Origin: Paraphysomonas bandaiensis
Lineage: Eukaryota > Chrysophyceae
Assembly (NCBI GenBank): GCA_965644295.1
Contig: CBFFRP010000288.1
Coordinates: forward strand, 62,001-126,000
Reading direction: 5' to 3'
DNA length: 64,000 nucleotides
The position numbers were made by a program, and so were the translations under genes. This document shows, in pieces, positions 24,243-34,961 of the stretch; position 1 is the stretch's first letter; the number at the start of each line of letters is the position of its first letter. A model generated the notes under the pieces. The model was not told the origin of the DNA. It saw nothing but the letters and a program-made list of their open reading frames with translations, and ran no database searches.

Positions 24243-26556
24243 ATGAGAAAAGCTTTTACATCTGTTGTTATAGCTGTTACCAGTCTATGTGCACTTGGAG
24301 ATTACACTCCTGAAGCACTAGCAGATCAAGTAACGGATCTACCAGGAGCTGAGCATCTAGACATTAACTTTAATCAGTTTTCTGGTTATGTTAAAGTCAG
24401 TGATACAAAGAATCTTCATTATTGGTTTGTGGAATCTCAACGTGATCCTGCTAGTGATCCTATTGCCTTCTGGACTAATGGTATGATGTATATATACATA
24501 CGTGTATGTGTGTAATGTATTACTATAGGGGGCCCCGGGTGCTCTGGACTGGTGGGTAATCATCACACTGCAATATAATTGTTATGTAATAATATGTTAG
24601 TATGGATTTCTTACTGAGAATGGACCTTTTTGGACTGTCAACAAGGACCTCACTCTCAGGTGAGTTGCAGCCTTTGATGGCGATTATATTTAACAGTAAA
24701 TAGCATGAACCCTTACTCCTGGAACAAGATCGCCAACATGGTGTTTATTGAGCAGCCATGCGGTAAGAAAAATATTATCTTTTATTGTTGTTAATGAAGT
24801 GTGCGTTGGGAAGACCGTGTATATCCTTCATATTTAATTCTAATTTTGCATACTGTATACTAGGTGTTGGTTTCTCGTATTCTGAGCAGGAAGATCCTTA
24901 TGGAGAGGATGGTGATTACAAAACTAACGACGACCAGGCCAAGAAAGACAACTACGCCCTCATTCAGGCTTTCCTGGATAGATTCCCGCAGTATCGCAGC
25001 AACGATGTAATTAGCATTCCCGTGCCGTATATGTTGTGATATCGCAGCTACACGACATTATATATTGGCTATTTGTCTATAAACTAAATTTATTATGTGA
25101 CGAAATATGTGCAGCTGTATATTGCTTCTGAATCATACGGTGGACACTACATGCCCCAGCTCTCTCAGGAGATTGTTGACCGCAATGCTGCTGGCCAAGA
25201 CCCTATCCTTAACTTCAGGGGAATGGCCGTTGGAAATCCCGCGACTACCTTCTATAGCATCATGCCTGCCGGTCTTGACACATACTGGGGCCACCAACTT
25301 GTCTCCAAGCCTGTGTACGACGGATTTGTTGAGAACTGTCGTGACGCTCCCCACTTTAACGTAAGTCTGACAGGGGTGGTAGGTTAGCTTTAGAAGTGAA
25401 TACATTGCACTGCGTCGTAGTGATTATTGTCCTTATGTTGCTAATGCATAGTGTTTTTGACTTTCTTACGTTACCATACAGTTGACCGTCTGCGAGGCCT
25501 ACTACATGAAGATGTACCGCGAAGTGGGTAACCTAAACCCCTACGCCCTTGATTACCCCGTTTGTACGGAAGACGAGTCAACTCCTGCTGGGAGAGCAAA
25601 GAAGTACGGCCGTGGCCAGCGTACTTGGCTGATGAACTACGCCCTTCCTTCACTATTTTCGCACATGGCGAAGGGAAAGCTGTCCGCACAGAGCTTGGAG
25701 AATTTGGAGCAGGTCCGCAAATCTATCTCTCTTTCCACTATTGATGAGTACGAGCCCTGCGCTGCCGACTACATGACTCAGTACCTCAACCAGGTACCGT
25801 AGCGTTATGGTTTTATTGTGGAAATATGTAGCTCTGTACCACTGTTTGATCGACTGTGGTAATTATTGCATTGTAGGAGAGTGTCAAGAAGGCTCTTCAC
25901 GTCAAGAGTGATATCCAGTGGAAAGATTGCAGTACCATTCTAAGGTACTAAAGTATATAGAGGATGTTCTGCTGCTATGGTTACCGTACATGTATATCAC
26001 CATAGTTTTCATGCGGAGGCCTACACTGTGTTATATAGAACGAAAGATATATTGTAATCACTTGAATGTAGATATGACAACGGCGATCGCCATCATGACG
26101 TCACACCCATCTACAACTATCTCATTGACGGAGATTTCGGCTTGAATATCCTCGTCTTTTCCGGTGCGTTCTGGTGCCATATTAGAACTTCTGTGTTGCA
26201 TTCATTGTGTTATCTTGTTGGGTGCATATGATATAACTGTAAATTGTGTACAGGTGATGATGATGACGTGTGTGCCACCATTGGCACTCAGGACTGGATT
26301 TGGGATCTCGGATACAAGGTATTGCGCGTACTGCTCTCTTTTGTTCATTTTCTCATATACTGCCAAGGTTGCTGGCCGTGAGTGGGAATCATACACCGTA
26401 GACGAGCAGGTGGGTGGGTACCTGACCAAATGGCAGAACACGAAGTTTGCTTTCGCTACCGTGCATGGTGCTGGACACGAGGTTCCTACCTACAAGCCCA
26501 ATGTTGCATTTTGGCTCTGGGACAACTATCTCAAGGGAGAGCTTACCAACGCATAA
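24243..26556 (+). CDS. Serine carboxypeptidase (peptidase family S10), copy 1
   Basis: Secreted or lysosomal/vacuolar serine carboxypeptidase that removes C-terminal residues. 497 aa in 11 exons: 24243-24480, 24529-24551, 24601-24659, 24704-24762, 24864-25006, 25115-25360, 25482-25793, 25877-25944, 26072-26163, 26254-26318, 26368-26556. A signal peptide (MRKAFTSVVIAVTSLCALG) is followed by FSGYVKV, GGPGCSGL and GVGFSYSE. The catalytic Ser lies in ESYGGHYMP (exon 6), the Asp in VFSGDDDDVC (split by an intron) and the His in HGAGHEVP (exon 11), so the triad is complete. Exon 2 is only 23 nt. A second S10 gene lies at 47076-48951, with different intron positions and clearly diverged sequence. 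The downstream neighbour is convergent. Confidence 0.93.
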
Positions 26557-26856
26557 GAATGCCAACTTATTGCTGTATTTAAGCACAAATGAAAAGTTTA
26601 TGCTTGATTAGTTGACTATAGCTGGGCTTATCGTCAACTCATCAGCCTTACTAAGTAATCGAACCATATCTGACCTTTTGTCGCATTTGTGTGAAACTAG
26701 CTATTTCACGCGCTTTAATATTTAATATTGTTAGTGCTGGAATTACATATGTGATGGACACACTTGCAGTCGCTACGAAAATCAAACACTGTAAAGAGTA
26801 CAGACCACGCCACTCACTCTATATTAATGAGTTTCTTTAAGCACTTATCTATCTTA
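26557..26856. other. Intergenic, tail-to-tail gap
   Basis: 300 bp between two stop codons. Nothing recognised. Confidence 0.5.
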
Positions 26857-27894
26857 TTACGTATAGTTTATGTACTGAACTCGCCCATCTTTGACCGTGC
26901 GTTTGAACTGAAGCCCTAGACTCAAGTTTAGTCCTAAACCCAACAATGCATCACTAATACTACTATATTCAATCTCCCTTAACTCGGCCCTACCAACTCG
27001 AAACTTCAACTCTTTACTGCCGTTGTCACAATTAGAAACCTCAGACTTCACGGCCACATGTGTAACCCCCCCGTCGTCATTAAGTATACTAACACGAAGT
27101 TGAAAGTTCATCTCACTTCGACGTACAAGAAATGTTCCTTCCTTATTATTTATTACTTCCTGATTCTCACTTGTATCAGTAGAATCGCTCGCCCCACCAC
27201 GCACTAGATACTCAGCCCTCTCTCTTGTCATCACTCCTCCATAATACTCCCAACCACCTAACGATCTAGTATCACACTCAACTGGAGGTGGGCTTTCAAT
27301 TATGCAAGGGCCATATGCCGCCTCTGTGATAGAGTTTTTTTCTCGTCTAATATGAAGTGGTTCCATATTATTTATATGTCGTACTAATCGGTGAACAACG
27401 TCGCGGACAGGACATTGCTTATTCTGTGCTCCCCTACTGTGATCATAGTCACCAAACTGCTCATGTCCTACAGTCCAATACCAGTCTGTAAGGGAATGAC
27501 AACGTACAAAATCATCAAGCTCTTCATACTCCACACAAAGAGGAATAACATCAGCCTTATGAGCTAACACAATCACAGGTATCGCCTCATCCACATACCG
27601 TCTAAGTAACCGTACCCATGGTTCAGTAGAGGCTATAGGGTGATCACCCCCTGAATCAACTACAACCATAACCCCTATCGTATTATCAAATATATAATCA
27701 TGTACACTACGATATGATTGTAGTAAATGTCCTCCTATGTCCCATAATTGATATGTATGGTTTGATATCGTGTAGTTATGTATCTCTACACCTTGAGTAG
27801 GGGTGTGTTCATGGGGATAGTCGGAGTTAATGAGACGTGATATGATAGTAGATTTACCAACACCAGATGATCCGATAAGAAGAAGTTTGTTCAT
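26857..27894 (-). CDS. Small GTPase fused to an SH2 domain
   Basis: A single exon encodes 345 aa. Residues 1-~175 are a Ras/Rab-like GTPase: P-loop GSSGVGKS (8-15), switch I Thr region TPTQGVE, G3 WDIGGH (51-56) and G4 HKAD (112-115). Two core residues deviate: the position of the catalytic Gln is His56, and the Asn of NKxD is His112. A Pro-rich linker (ESPPPVE, ~200-206) leads to an SH2 domain at ~215-325. It shows WEYYGGVMTRERAEYL, the phosphotyrosine pocket GTFLVRRSE with Arg258, VTHVAV with the betaD His279, and ISDALLGLGL in place of the F.SL..L strand. It should act in signalling by linking nucleotide state to phosphotyrosine binding; this is inference. I know no common family with this order of domains. 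The gene is head-to-head with TilS across a long microsatellite. Confidence 0.85.
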   Translation of the reverse strand: MNKLLLIGSSGVGKSTIISRLINSDYPHEHTPTQGVEIHNYTISNHTYQLWDIGGHLLQSYRSVHDYIFDNTIGVMVVVDSGGDHPIASTEPWVRLLRRYVDEAIPVIVLAHKADVIPLCVEYEELDDFVRCHSLTDWYWTVGHEQFGDYDHSRGAQNKQCPVRDVVHRLVRHINNMEPLHIRREKNSITEAAYGPCIIESPPPVECDTRSLGGWEYYGGVMTRERAEYLVRGGASDSTDTSENQEVINNKEGTFLVRRSEMNFQLRVSILNDDGGVTHVAVKSEVSNCDNGSKELKFRVGRAELREIEYSSISDALLGLGLNLSLGLQFKRTVKDGRVQYINYT

Positions 27895-27952
27895 TGGTGT
27901 GACTAGTGTGTGATGAATGAATGATATGCATGATACACTGTTCCAAGACTGC

Positions 27953-28276
27953 TGTATGTATGTATGTATGTATGTATGTATGTATGTATGTATGTATGTA
28001 TGTATGTATGTATGTATGTATGTATGTATGTATGTATGTATGTATGTATGTATGTATGTATGTATGTATGTATGTATGTATGTATGTATGTATGTATGTA
28101 TGTATGTATGTATGTATGTATGTATGTATGTATGTATGTATGTATGTATGTATGTATGTATGTATGTATGTATGTATGTATGTATGTATGTATGTATGTA
28201 TGTATGTATGTATGTATGTATGTATGTATGTATGTATGTATGTATGTATGTATGTATGTATGTATGTATGTATGTA
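27953..28276. repeat. (TGTA)81 perfect microsatellite
   Basis: 324 bp of uninterrupted TGTA in the divergent promoter between the GTPase-SH2 gene and TilS. It is open in all + frames as MYV repeats, which is an artefact of the 4-bp unit. Confidence 0.97.
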
Positions 28277-28444
28277 CCGGCTACAATGGCATTACGGGTT
28301 ACAGGTGCTGTGTTGGATATGTGTTCATGTTGTGGACTCTGCTCTGCTTATTCTTAAGAGCTCCATCAGTCTGAGCTCACTCACACGACACACATGAACA
28401 CCCACTACATAAAACACTCATCCAGATACATTTCTATTAAACTC

Positions 28445-30520
28445 ATGTCCTCACTAGTTGAAAGAACAGTACTCCAACAACTCCATAGCTTCTTTCCCTC
28501 TACTAACCCCCTTCTACTGGTAACATACATACATACATACATACATAACCCTTATATCATAATATACATATAGTTATTAAGTATAAGTGGTGGATGTGAT
28601 AGTATGACACTTCTTCATTCAATTGCTGCTGTACGGGAGAACTGGAAGGCCCCAATTAATACACATATCATCCATTTCAATCATAAGGCTCGTATAGAGT
28701 CTGATGAAGAGGTATCATACACAGTTATATTGTATCATACTGTTATTGTTATATATAATGAGATCATAGGAAACTTTTGTTCGTCATTGGGCGGATGTTT
28801 ACAATATGCCAATTCATGTATTTGCTTTCCCTGAGATGGATAGAAGATCGATAGGTTTCCAAGCTCGTGCCAGAGAATGGAGGCGTCATCATGGACAACA
28901 AGTGCTACGTAATCTATGGCAAGGATGCAGTGGGAGTGCTAGTATTCTTACTGGACATCATGCGGAAGACCAGGTGGAAACCAGAGTGATGCGGCTTCTC
29001 CGCGGTACGCACTTGTCTAGGTTAAGCGCTGTAAGGCTGTTGCATTCTACTGATATTTCCTCTGTTAATGGGGCACTTAAGATGCAGTCGAAAGAAGGCT
29101 TTTATGCTCGTCCGCTTATTCCTCTGCGAAAAAGTGATCTTATCGGATATATGCGTGAACGGGGCCTGGAATGGAGAGAGGACGTCTCGAACACTGACTG
29201 CAAGTACACAAGAAATGCTGTCAGATTGCGCCTATTACCTGAGATGGAAAAATCCGCTGGTGGGTGGGAAGCCCTGCACAGGTACATTTATGCATTTACT
29301 CTGGTAGAATTAAGACAAGTATCACTAGTTCGCTAGCTATTTCACAAGGAAAAGGTTGATGTTTTACCTGATTGCAGGCGATTGTTGGACTTAGAACAGC
29401 AGAGTAGACACCTCAGAAACTGGATTGAGAAAGAGGTATGATGAGACGTTTGACAGTGATCAGGACATTACTTTTGTATCTAGACAAATGATTTTATGAC
29501 TGCTTTTCCTGACTGGTTGCAAGAGTTCCCCAACTTAAACCGAGTGGAGGTTATTATATCCAATCCTTTCCGTAAACTTTCCCCCTTGGTGCAAACGGAA
29601 CTCCTCCGGATATTGGTTGATAGATGTGGAAGTCCTTCACACAAAGTTTGCGAAGAAACAGAGGAACTTGCTCCTTTTTTGTCTCACCGACAGACGGAGA
29701 GACTACTCTCTCTTGCACTTAGTGCTGGAGAGGAAAGTGGAGACAGTGGCAATGCCCACGTTCCATCTGCTCTCACACTCTCGCGAGAATTTCGTGCTGT
29801 GAAGGAAGGGTCGAAGCTTATTATTCACCGAATAAACTTAAAAACTGACACGTCAGTCACTACAGTCGACAATTTTACCTTTCAGAATGTTCAGTCGGGA
29901 CCCTATTCTATATCAATCCATCATCCACAGGTGTTTAAATATATTTCAATGATAGAGAAGATATAGGCTCACTACATTTGGTATGTAGGACATTCAAATC
30001 TCTGTTGAAAGGCACACCTGCAAGTGCAAGGTATGCGACGCGATAGATTACTCGAAGCCCCGCCATGGTTCTATCAGCCTACGTGGCGGTTCTGTCATCC
30101 TCTGTGGAATTCCCACGGGCGCGCAACTTGGTGTCAGGTATGTCTTCTCTTCATTGGAAGTTTATTGGCCAACGCATGCCGCTTATATGTGTAGATTCCG
30201 TAAAGCAGGTGACAAGTTCCACCCACCGTGGAGATCGGGTATTAACATGTGACATATCTTGTATTTATTAATTTTGTATTTAACAAGAATCTATAAGATT
30301 GAAAGACTTCCTTCGAGAGATTAGTATTCCTGTGGGTGATCGAGACAGTGTGCCACTAATAGATATGGACGGACAGGTGTGATGTGAAGTGTATTGGTAC
30401 TGTTGCATAATTTCTCTGCAGGTTATTGCAGTCCCTCCGTACACCGCTTCACAGTTTAGTTGTTCCAGTATAGGTGAGGTGGGGAATTCGTGCATTGTAG
30501 TAAAAATAGGTTACCAATAA
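28445..30520 (+). CDS. tilS: tRNA(Ile)-lysidine synthase, TilS
   Basis: TilS converts C34 of tRNA-Ile(CAU) to lysidine so that it reads AUA; in eukaryotes it serves an organelle. 527 aa in 10 exons: 28445-28519, 28574-28711, 28770-29281, 29378-29435, 29484-29930, 29989-30030, 30058-30137, 30195-30238, 30288-30376, 30422-30520. The PP-loop ATPase motif SGGCDS (residues 30-35) appears only when exon 1 is joined at the TAG acceptor at 28573. Then come HFNHKAR, ILTGHHAEDQVETRVMRLLRG, RPLIPLRKSDL, WREDVSNTDCKYTRNAVR, and the C-terminal substrate-binding domain FRKAGDKFHPPW and SIRLKDFLREISIP. The N-terminus (~25 residues) is short and rich in Ser/Leu, and no clear transit peptide can be read. Intron 6 is only 27 nt, so that junction may need revision. 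Confidence 0.9.
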
Positions 30521-30736
30521 GTTGTCTCCTGTATATATTACTTATTACCACCTTTTATTTTTACATTTTGAATATACAGTGTGTGTTTTGGTAAGTTTTA
30601 CTGGACTTTTTTGTCAGTAAAACACATGTGACTTTATAATATGAATCAGTAGAACTGTACTTTGTGCATTGATTTCAATATTGGGGTCGTTTTTTACATT
30701 GTTGTAGGTTATATAAACCATGTTAGTAGTGGTCCC

Positions 30737-30968
30737 CAGGCTTGCGTAACCATTAATGGTAATGGCCATTTATTATTATTAGTCTAATTATTAGCACTTT
30801 CCATTTACTTCTTTCTAAAAAGCAATAAAGCAATAGTAATCAAACCATAAATGGTCCATTAATGGCCATTAATGGCCATAAAAGTGGTGGGATTTTTAAA
30901 ATTAATGGCCATAAAAATGGGGAAGCAATGCGTCGCCATTAATGGCCATTAATGGTTACGCAAGCCTG
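30737..30968. mobile_element. hAT-like MITE with 8-bp target duplication
   Basis: 232 bp with inverted ends CAGGCTTGCGTAACCATTAA and its complement, flanked by identical GTGGTCCC at 30729-30736 and 30969-30976. CAGG ends with an 8-bp duplication are typical of hAT elements. The interior is made of ATTAATGGCC-type repeats and has no coding capacity. It inserted a few bp from the end of repeat copy 3. Confidence 0.9.
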
Positions 30969-30984
30969 GTGGTCCCTCGAGCAG

Positions 30985-31616
30985 TATTATTAGCAATAGT
31001 GAATTAATAGTCAGTGCTTAACTATGATATCAGATATCCTACTGTTTAACGCTACGAATGCTATCACCACGCTCTATCACCAAGGTGCAACCACTCAAAG
31101 CTCAAAGCAAACGCAGTGAGCAAGCAAAATGTTGATATACTTGACATCTGCTGACCTCAAAATTTTTGAGTCCTTGAGGTGAACAGCCCGGATACTTGAC
31201 TTCAGCAGGTAGACCAATACCCCGGATGCCCTTGAGTCTTGAGGTGGGCCCATTCCCGGCCTGTGCATTCGTCATGACCCAAAAGACGTCTACACAAGTG
31301 ATACTATTTAGTGTTCCTTGTACCACACAAGCAGATAAAAAACGGGGAGGAGGGGACAAGGACAAGCCTTTTTTTCTACCCCCCAAACGCCCCTCAACGG
31401 GATTACCACCGTTTTCACCTGTCACAACATCCACTATTGGTATAGTAAATATTCCATTTTTGTAATCGGTTATTTTTCCATTGTTGCTGAGTGTAGTGGT
31501 TTCAAACGTTGTCTGGTTACAAAAACGGGGAGGAGGGGACAAGGACAAGCCTTTTTTAGATATGAGTGTGCAGAACAATATCTGCTGGCTATATATGCGG
31601 CTCACACTCATAGTGG
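30985..31616 (+). mobile_element. Interspersed repeat, copy 3 of 4, with internal insertion
   Basis: It opens TATTATTAGCAATAG, carries the CCGGATGCCCTTGAG core and AAAGACGTCTACACAAGTG at about 31280. It is interrupted after ACCACACAAGCAG and resumes at about 31560 with the CAGAACAATATCTGCTGGCT part. The interruption contains the two direct repeats listed separately. Confidence 0.7.
31338..31557. repeat. Pair of 37-bp direct repeats flanking a 146-bp segment
   Basis: The same 37 bp (containing GGGGAGGAGGGGACAAGG) occurs at 31338-31374 and 31521-31557. The period is 183 bp, a multiple of three. On the minus strand both copies read KKGLSLSPPPRF in the same open frame, with a coding-like stretch between them. 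It is an insertion or duplication inside repeat copy 3. Confidence 0.85.
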
Positions 31617-31810
31617 TCACCATACTCATAGCACAAGGTGAAAATATTTGTATATAAAATTACGAACGAACTTGAAACAAAGATCTTACCACCTTTAAGC
31701 TTCCATCACTGTTGAGGATTAAAATAATATACATGTTCTATTAAATATAAAAGCTTACGCGGTCGAAAAATCAACTATCCTAAAATGAAACAAAAAAACG
31801 ATTTATCATT

Positions 31811-33549
31811 TTAAAATACCATTTTGCACACTTGATCGACATTACTTGGGACACTGCTGGTTTCACTAACTACTGATGACCTACTTACTGGAGACTCTAT
31901 ACTATCCAAGCGACTATAATCATTACCACTGGGAGAGAGCTCTGTAAACGATCCATACTGCGTTTCGCGAACCTTTGTTGGAGAGATTCGGGACTCCTCC
32001 GGAATATCTTCTTGGTGAAACTCCAACTCCTTAATGTCTCGAATATTTCGCATGATACAGAACAGTAGAACATTTATTCCCATCTAAACAGTGACATATC
32101 AACACAGACTCACAGTACAACGAGTGCTACTGACCATAACGACAGTCACATAGGTCAGTACGTGCCACCCAAAGTGTGCGTATACTGTCCCGGCCGATAG
32201 ACTCCCTAATCCACTTATAGTAAACAGAAAAAAATCGAATACTGCTTGTACGTCAAGTGCTTCAGACGCCTGTCAATACACAAGACAAATGAAGTCAGTC
32301 GCTATAAGCTCTTGACGAACATCAGTTACTCACCTGATAGCACGAGGTCAACATAACTGTCCCTGACGAAAATGAAAAATTCCACGCTACCCCGATTAAT
32401 ACCATACCCACAGAGTAATTCCAAAACAAATATCCGGATGCAAACATCACAACAGCAATAGCAAATATGCAAGTGCCGAATATCGATACTGTAAACGAAC
32501 CAAAGTAAGATATAAACGAGCCTGTGAAGAACCCCGGCAAAAACATGGCCAGTAAATGTAACTCTAACACGAGAGATATGCTGAACATAGAAAAATTATA
32601 AGCATCCATACTAAGACTGAATTCGGACATAAACATGACCATTACAGTGTTTGCGACAGTAGCAGTGGTACATGAAAGGATAAAGAGTGGCTGAGTAATA
32701 ATCTCCAACATGGGACGCTTGTACTCCTCTATCCGCTCACATTCGCTTTTATTTCCATCACTATCAGCTGTGTCTATCGCCTGAGTCTTAATGTGTGAAG
32801 GGAATGCAATTGTATATAGAATGGCTTGATTGACGACAGTGTACACTCCCATCATCAGGTAGCATCCAACATAACTTGCACCGATAAGATTTTTAGTGTA
32901 CGTAGCAGACGTAGGACCCAAAAAAGCAGCAAGAACACCTCCAGATAAAACGTACGTAATAGCAGAGTTTTTGAATTCAGCAGTTGAGACGTCGATAGCC
33001 GCAAACCTAAAAGTGATAAATCATCATGAGATTACCAGGTAGGTTGTTGGAAGTGAGAGGAGGATAGTCACTCACCGATAGAACTGCCCCACACCCTACA
33101 GATAATTAACGTTATATGATAAAGAAGAGAGCACATTCGAATAGTAGAGTACCTGACCCACTCCTATGAAAAGGCATCCGGAATATAGACACACTTCACT
33201 GCTACACGATATTGCAAAAGCACAAAGTATGCACCCAAATAATTGACAGCAACATCCAATAGAAAACCCACCAAAGCGACCAAATCTATGAAATAATCTT
33301 CCAGAAGTAACAGATGATGCAGCAGCACCGATTAAAAATATCGATATTGTCAATGAAGCATTCGAACCGGATGCTCCTATAGACAGTGCGGATAGAGGCC
33401 CAACATCCTGTACGTGTATCGGATCATATAGTTATTATATATGCTATGATATGATATACCGTTAGAAATGTTGAGGTACTGAGGGTTAATGCCCAGCATA
33501 GTGCAAGTTTTATAATATCTGAAACATTCCACTGCTTATTATGTACCAT
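31811..33549 (-). CDS. Major facilitator superfamily transporter
   Basis: Twelve-helix-type membrane transporter, 481 aa. Exons: 33549-33460, 33407-33153, 33095-33076, 33006-32334, 32269-32135, 32083-31811. Characteristic segments are GRLFHRFGRFGG (the basic loop after helix 2), the Gly-rich FIGVGQGVGQFYRFAAIDV and SGGVLAAFLGP, which resembles bacterial-type MFS permeases in which AAADV and GGVVAA blocks are conserved. A ~25-residue polar loop (ADSDGNKSECERIEEYK) separates the two six-helix halves, and a ~70-residue polar Ser/Glu-rich tail is cytosolic. Exon 3 is a 20-nt microexon whose inclusion is needed to keep the frame. The substrate is unknown. The gene is head-to-head with LC8. Confidence 0.85.
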
Positions 33550-34257
33550 TGTAGTTAATACTGTCAGATATGCAATAGAATATGGATATTACAATCAACT
33601 ATATCATGATAGACTAGTGTTGTCTTCTCTAGTTCTTAATAAGACATATGTGATGAGATATTATGCAATCTTCATGCAATTGACTATGTGTACATCGAGT
33701 TGGGAAGACGACAAGCAAGCTGCGTACCATATGCTGGAATTTGTACTGCTTTTTATATGCACCTCCTGCTGTATGGTTGTCCAATGAGATTTTTTTCATT
33801 TGAAAACTAGAAATCGGTCAAATCTAGAAGCATCTACCAATTTTTAGTGGACTGGGATTTCATCATATGTTTTCTATGACGTACTCTGTACAGTCTACTC
33901 ACTGCTGTACGATAAGAAATGGTTCAGTTTTTTGTGTATGAAATATCCGGATATTTGATTATATATTACTTTTTTGTCCATAGTTTATACTGTTTTTTAG
34001 TATGTCTTTCTTGATATATATACACATGGCGGTTTCAAATCCTCCATACATACATACATACACACATACATACATACACATACAGAGCATGACTGTATCG
34101 CTCATATCGTATCGTATCTGCAGTTGTGAGGCACTTGTTTATCTCTCCCCCCATTAAACAAACACACTGTGTGCAGATACATATCACCACCTTAACATAA
34201 GGTTCATTTAACACACTCAGTAGAGACATACACCACTAACTAACCAACACAACTACA
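33550..34257. promoter_or_regulatory. Divergent intergenic region, MFS / LC8
   Basis: 708 bp with a CATACATACATACATACAC run at about 34045-34082, near the LC8 start. It presumably carries both promoters. Nothing else recognised. Confidence 0.45.
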
Positions 34258-34661
34258 ATGGCAGAGGAACCTGATACACAGAAAGCAGAAGATCGCCAGG
34301 TACAATTCTACATATATATATATATATATAAATCATATGATTTTACTCGTTCATTACAGGTGAAGATTCATCGAGCGGATATTCCACCTCATATATCTGC
34401 TAAAGGCATTGAAAGAATTAATGAAGCAATGGATAAATTTCAGATTGAAAAGGTTTAATAGAATGACATGTGACGGACATGATTAATAGTGAACAGGACA
34501 TGGCAACTTACGTGAAGAAAAAGTGTGATGAAGATTTTGGAGGAACTTGGCATTGTGTTGTTGGTAGAAACTTTGGATGTTCCATCACACACGATACGAA
34601 GTATGTATTTTTCTTTCAAGTAGATCAAATGCACGTGCTTTTATTTAAATCTCACGAATAA
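34258..34661 (+). CDS. Dynein light chain LC8 (DYNLL)
   Basis: Dimeric hub protein of cytoplasmic and axonemal dynein. Exons: 34258-34299, 34360-34452, 34497-34661; 99 aa, close to the family length of about 90. The segments ADIPPHISAKGIERINEAM, DMATYVKKKCDEDFGGTWHC and VVGRNFGCSITHDTK are the conserved LC8 body, and the protein ends with the beta-strand VLLFKS. Introns are 60 and 44 nt. The N-terminal 14 acidic residues are an extension. Confidence 0.96.
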
Positions 34662-34961
34662 CTGTGCGGTGACTAGATTGTATATAAGCATGGCTTTGGT
34701 AGCTTGTTTTGCGTGGCGGAGAGTTTCGTCTATCTTTTATGGTTAGCAGTATCCGTCTTACTTAACTGAAATTTGTCTCTCCGGTTTAACTACCCTGGAT
34801 TTTGTTTTATTTTCTTCTCTTACGCACCCCGTACAATACATCAATATTTTCCCATTCGTATCACACAGAACACGCCAAGTAACGCATGATATTGCTCCAT
34901 CACCCCGTCATATGTCATATTTGACATTTTTCGATAGCTTATTTAGAAATGGATTTGCTAT

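Noticed and set aside
27917-28397. Long open frames of MYVC repeats on the + strand
   Set aside because: Produced by the 4-bp TGTA array, which is open in all three frames; no ordinary coding sequence or splice context.
31102-31629. 175-codon minus-strand frame over repeat copy 3
   Set aside because: It spans two unrelated repeat parts and the duplicated insertion; not a coherent protein.
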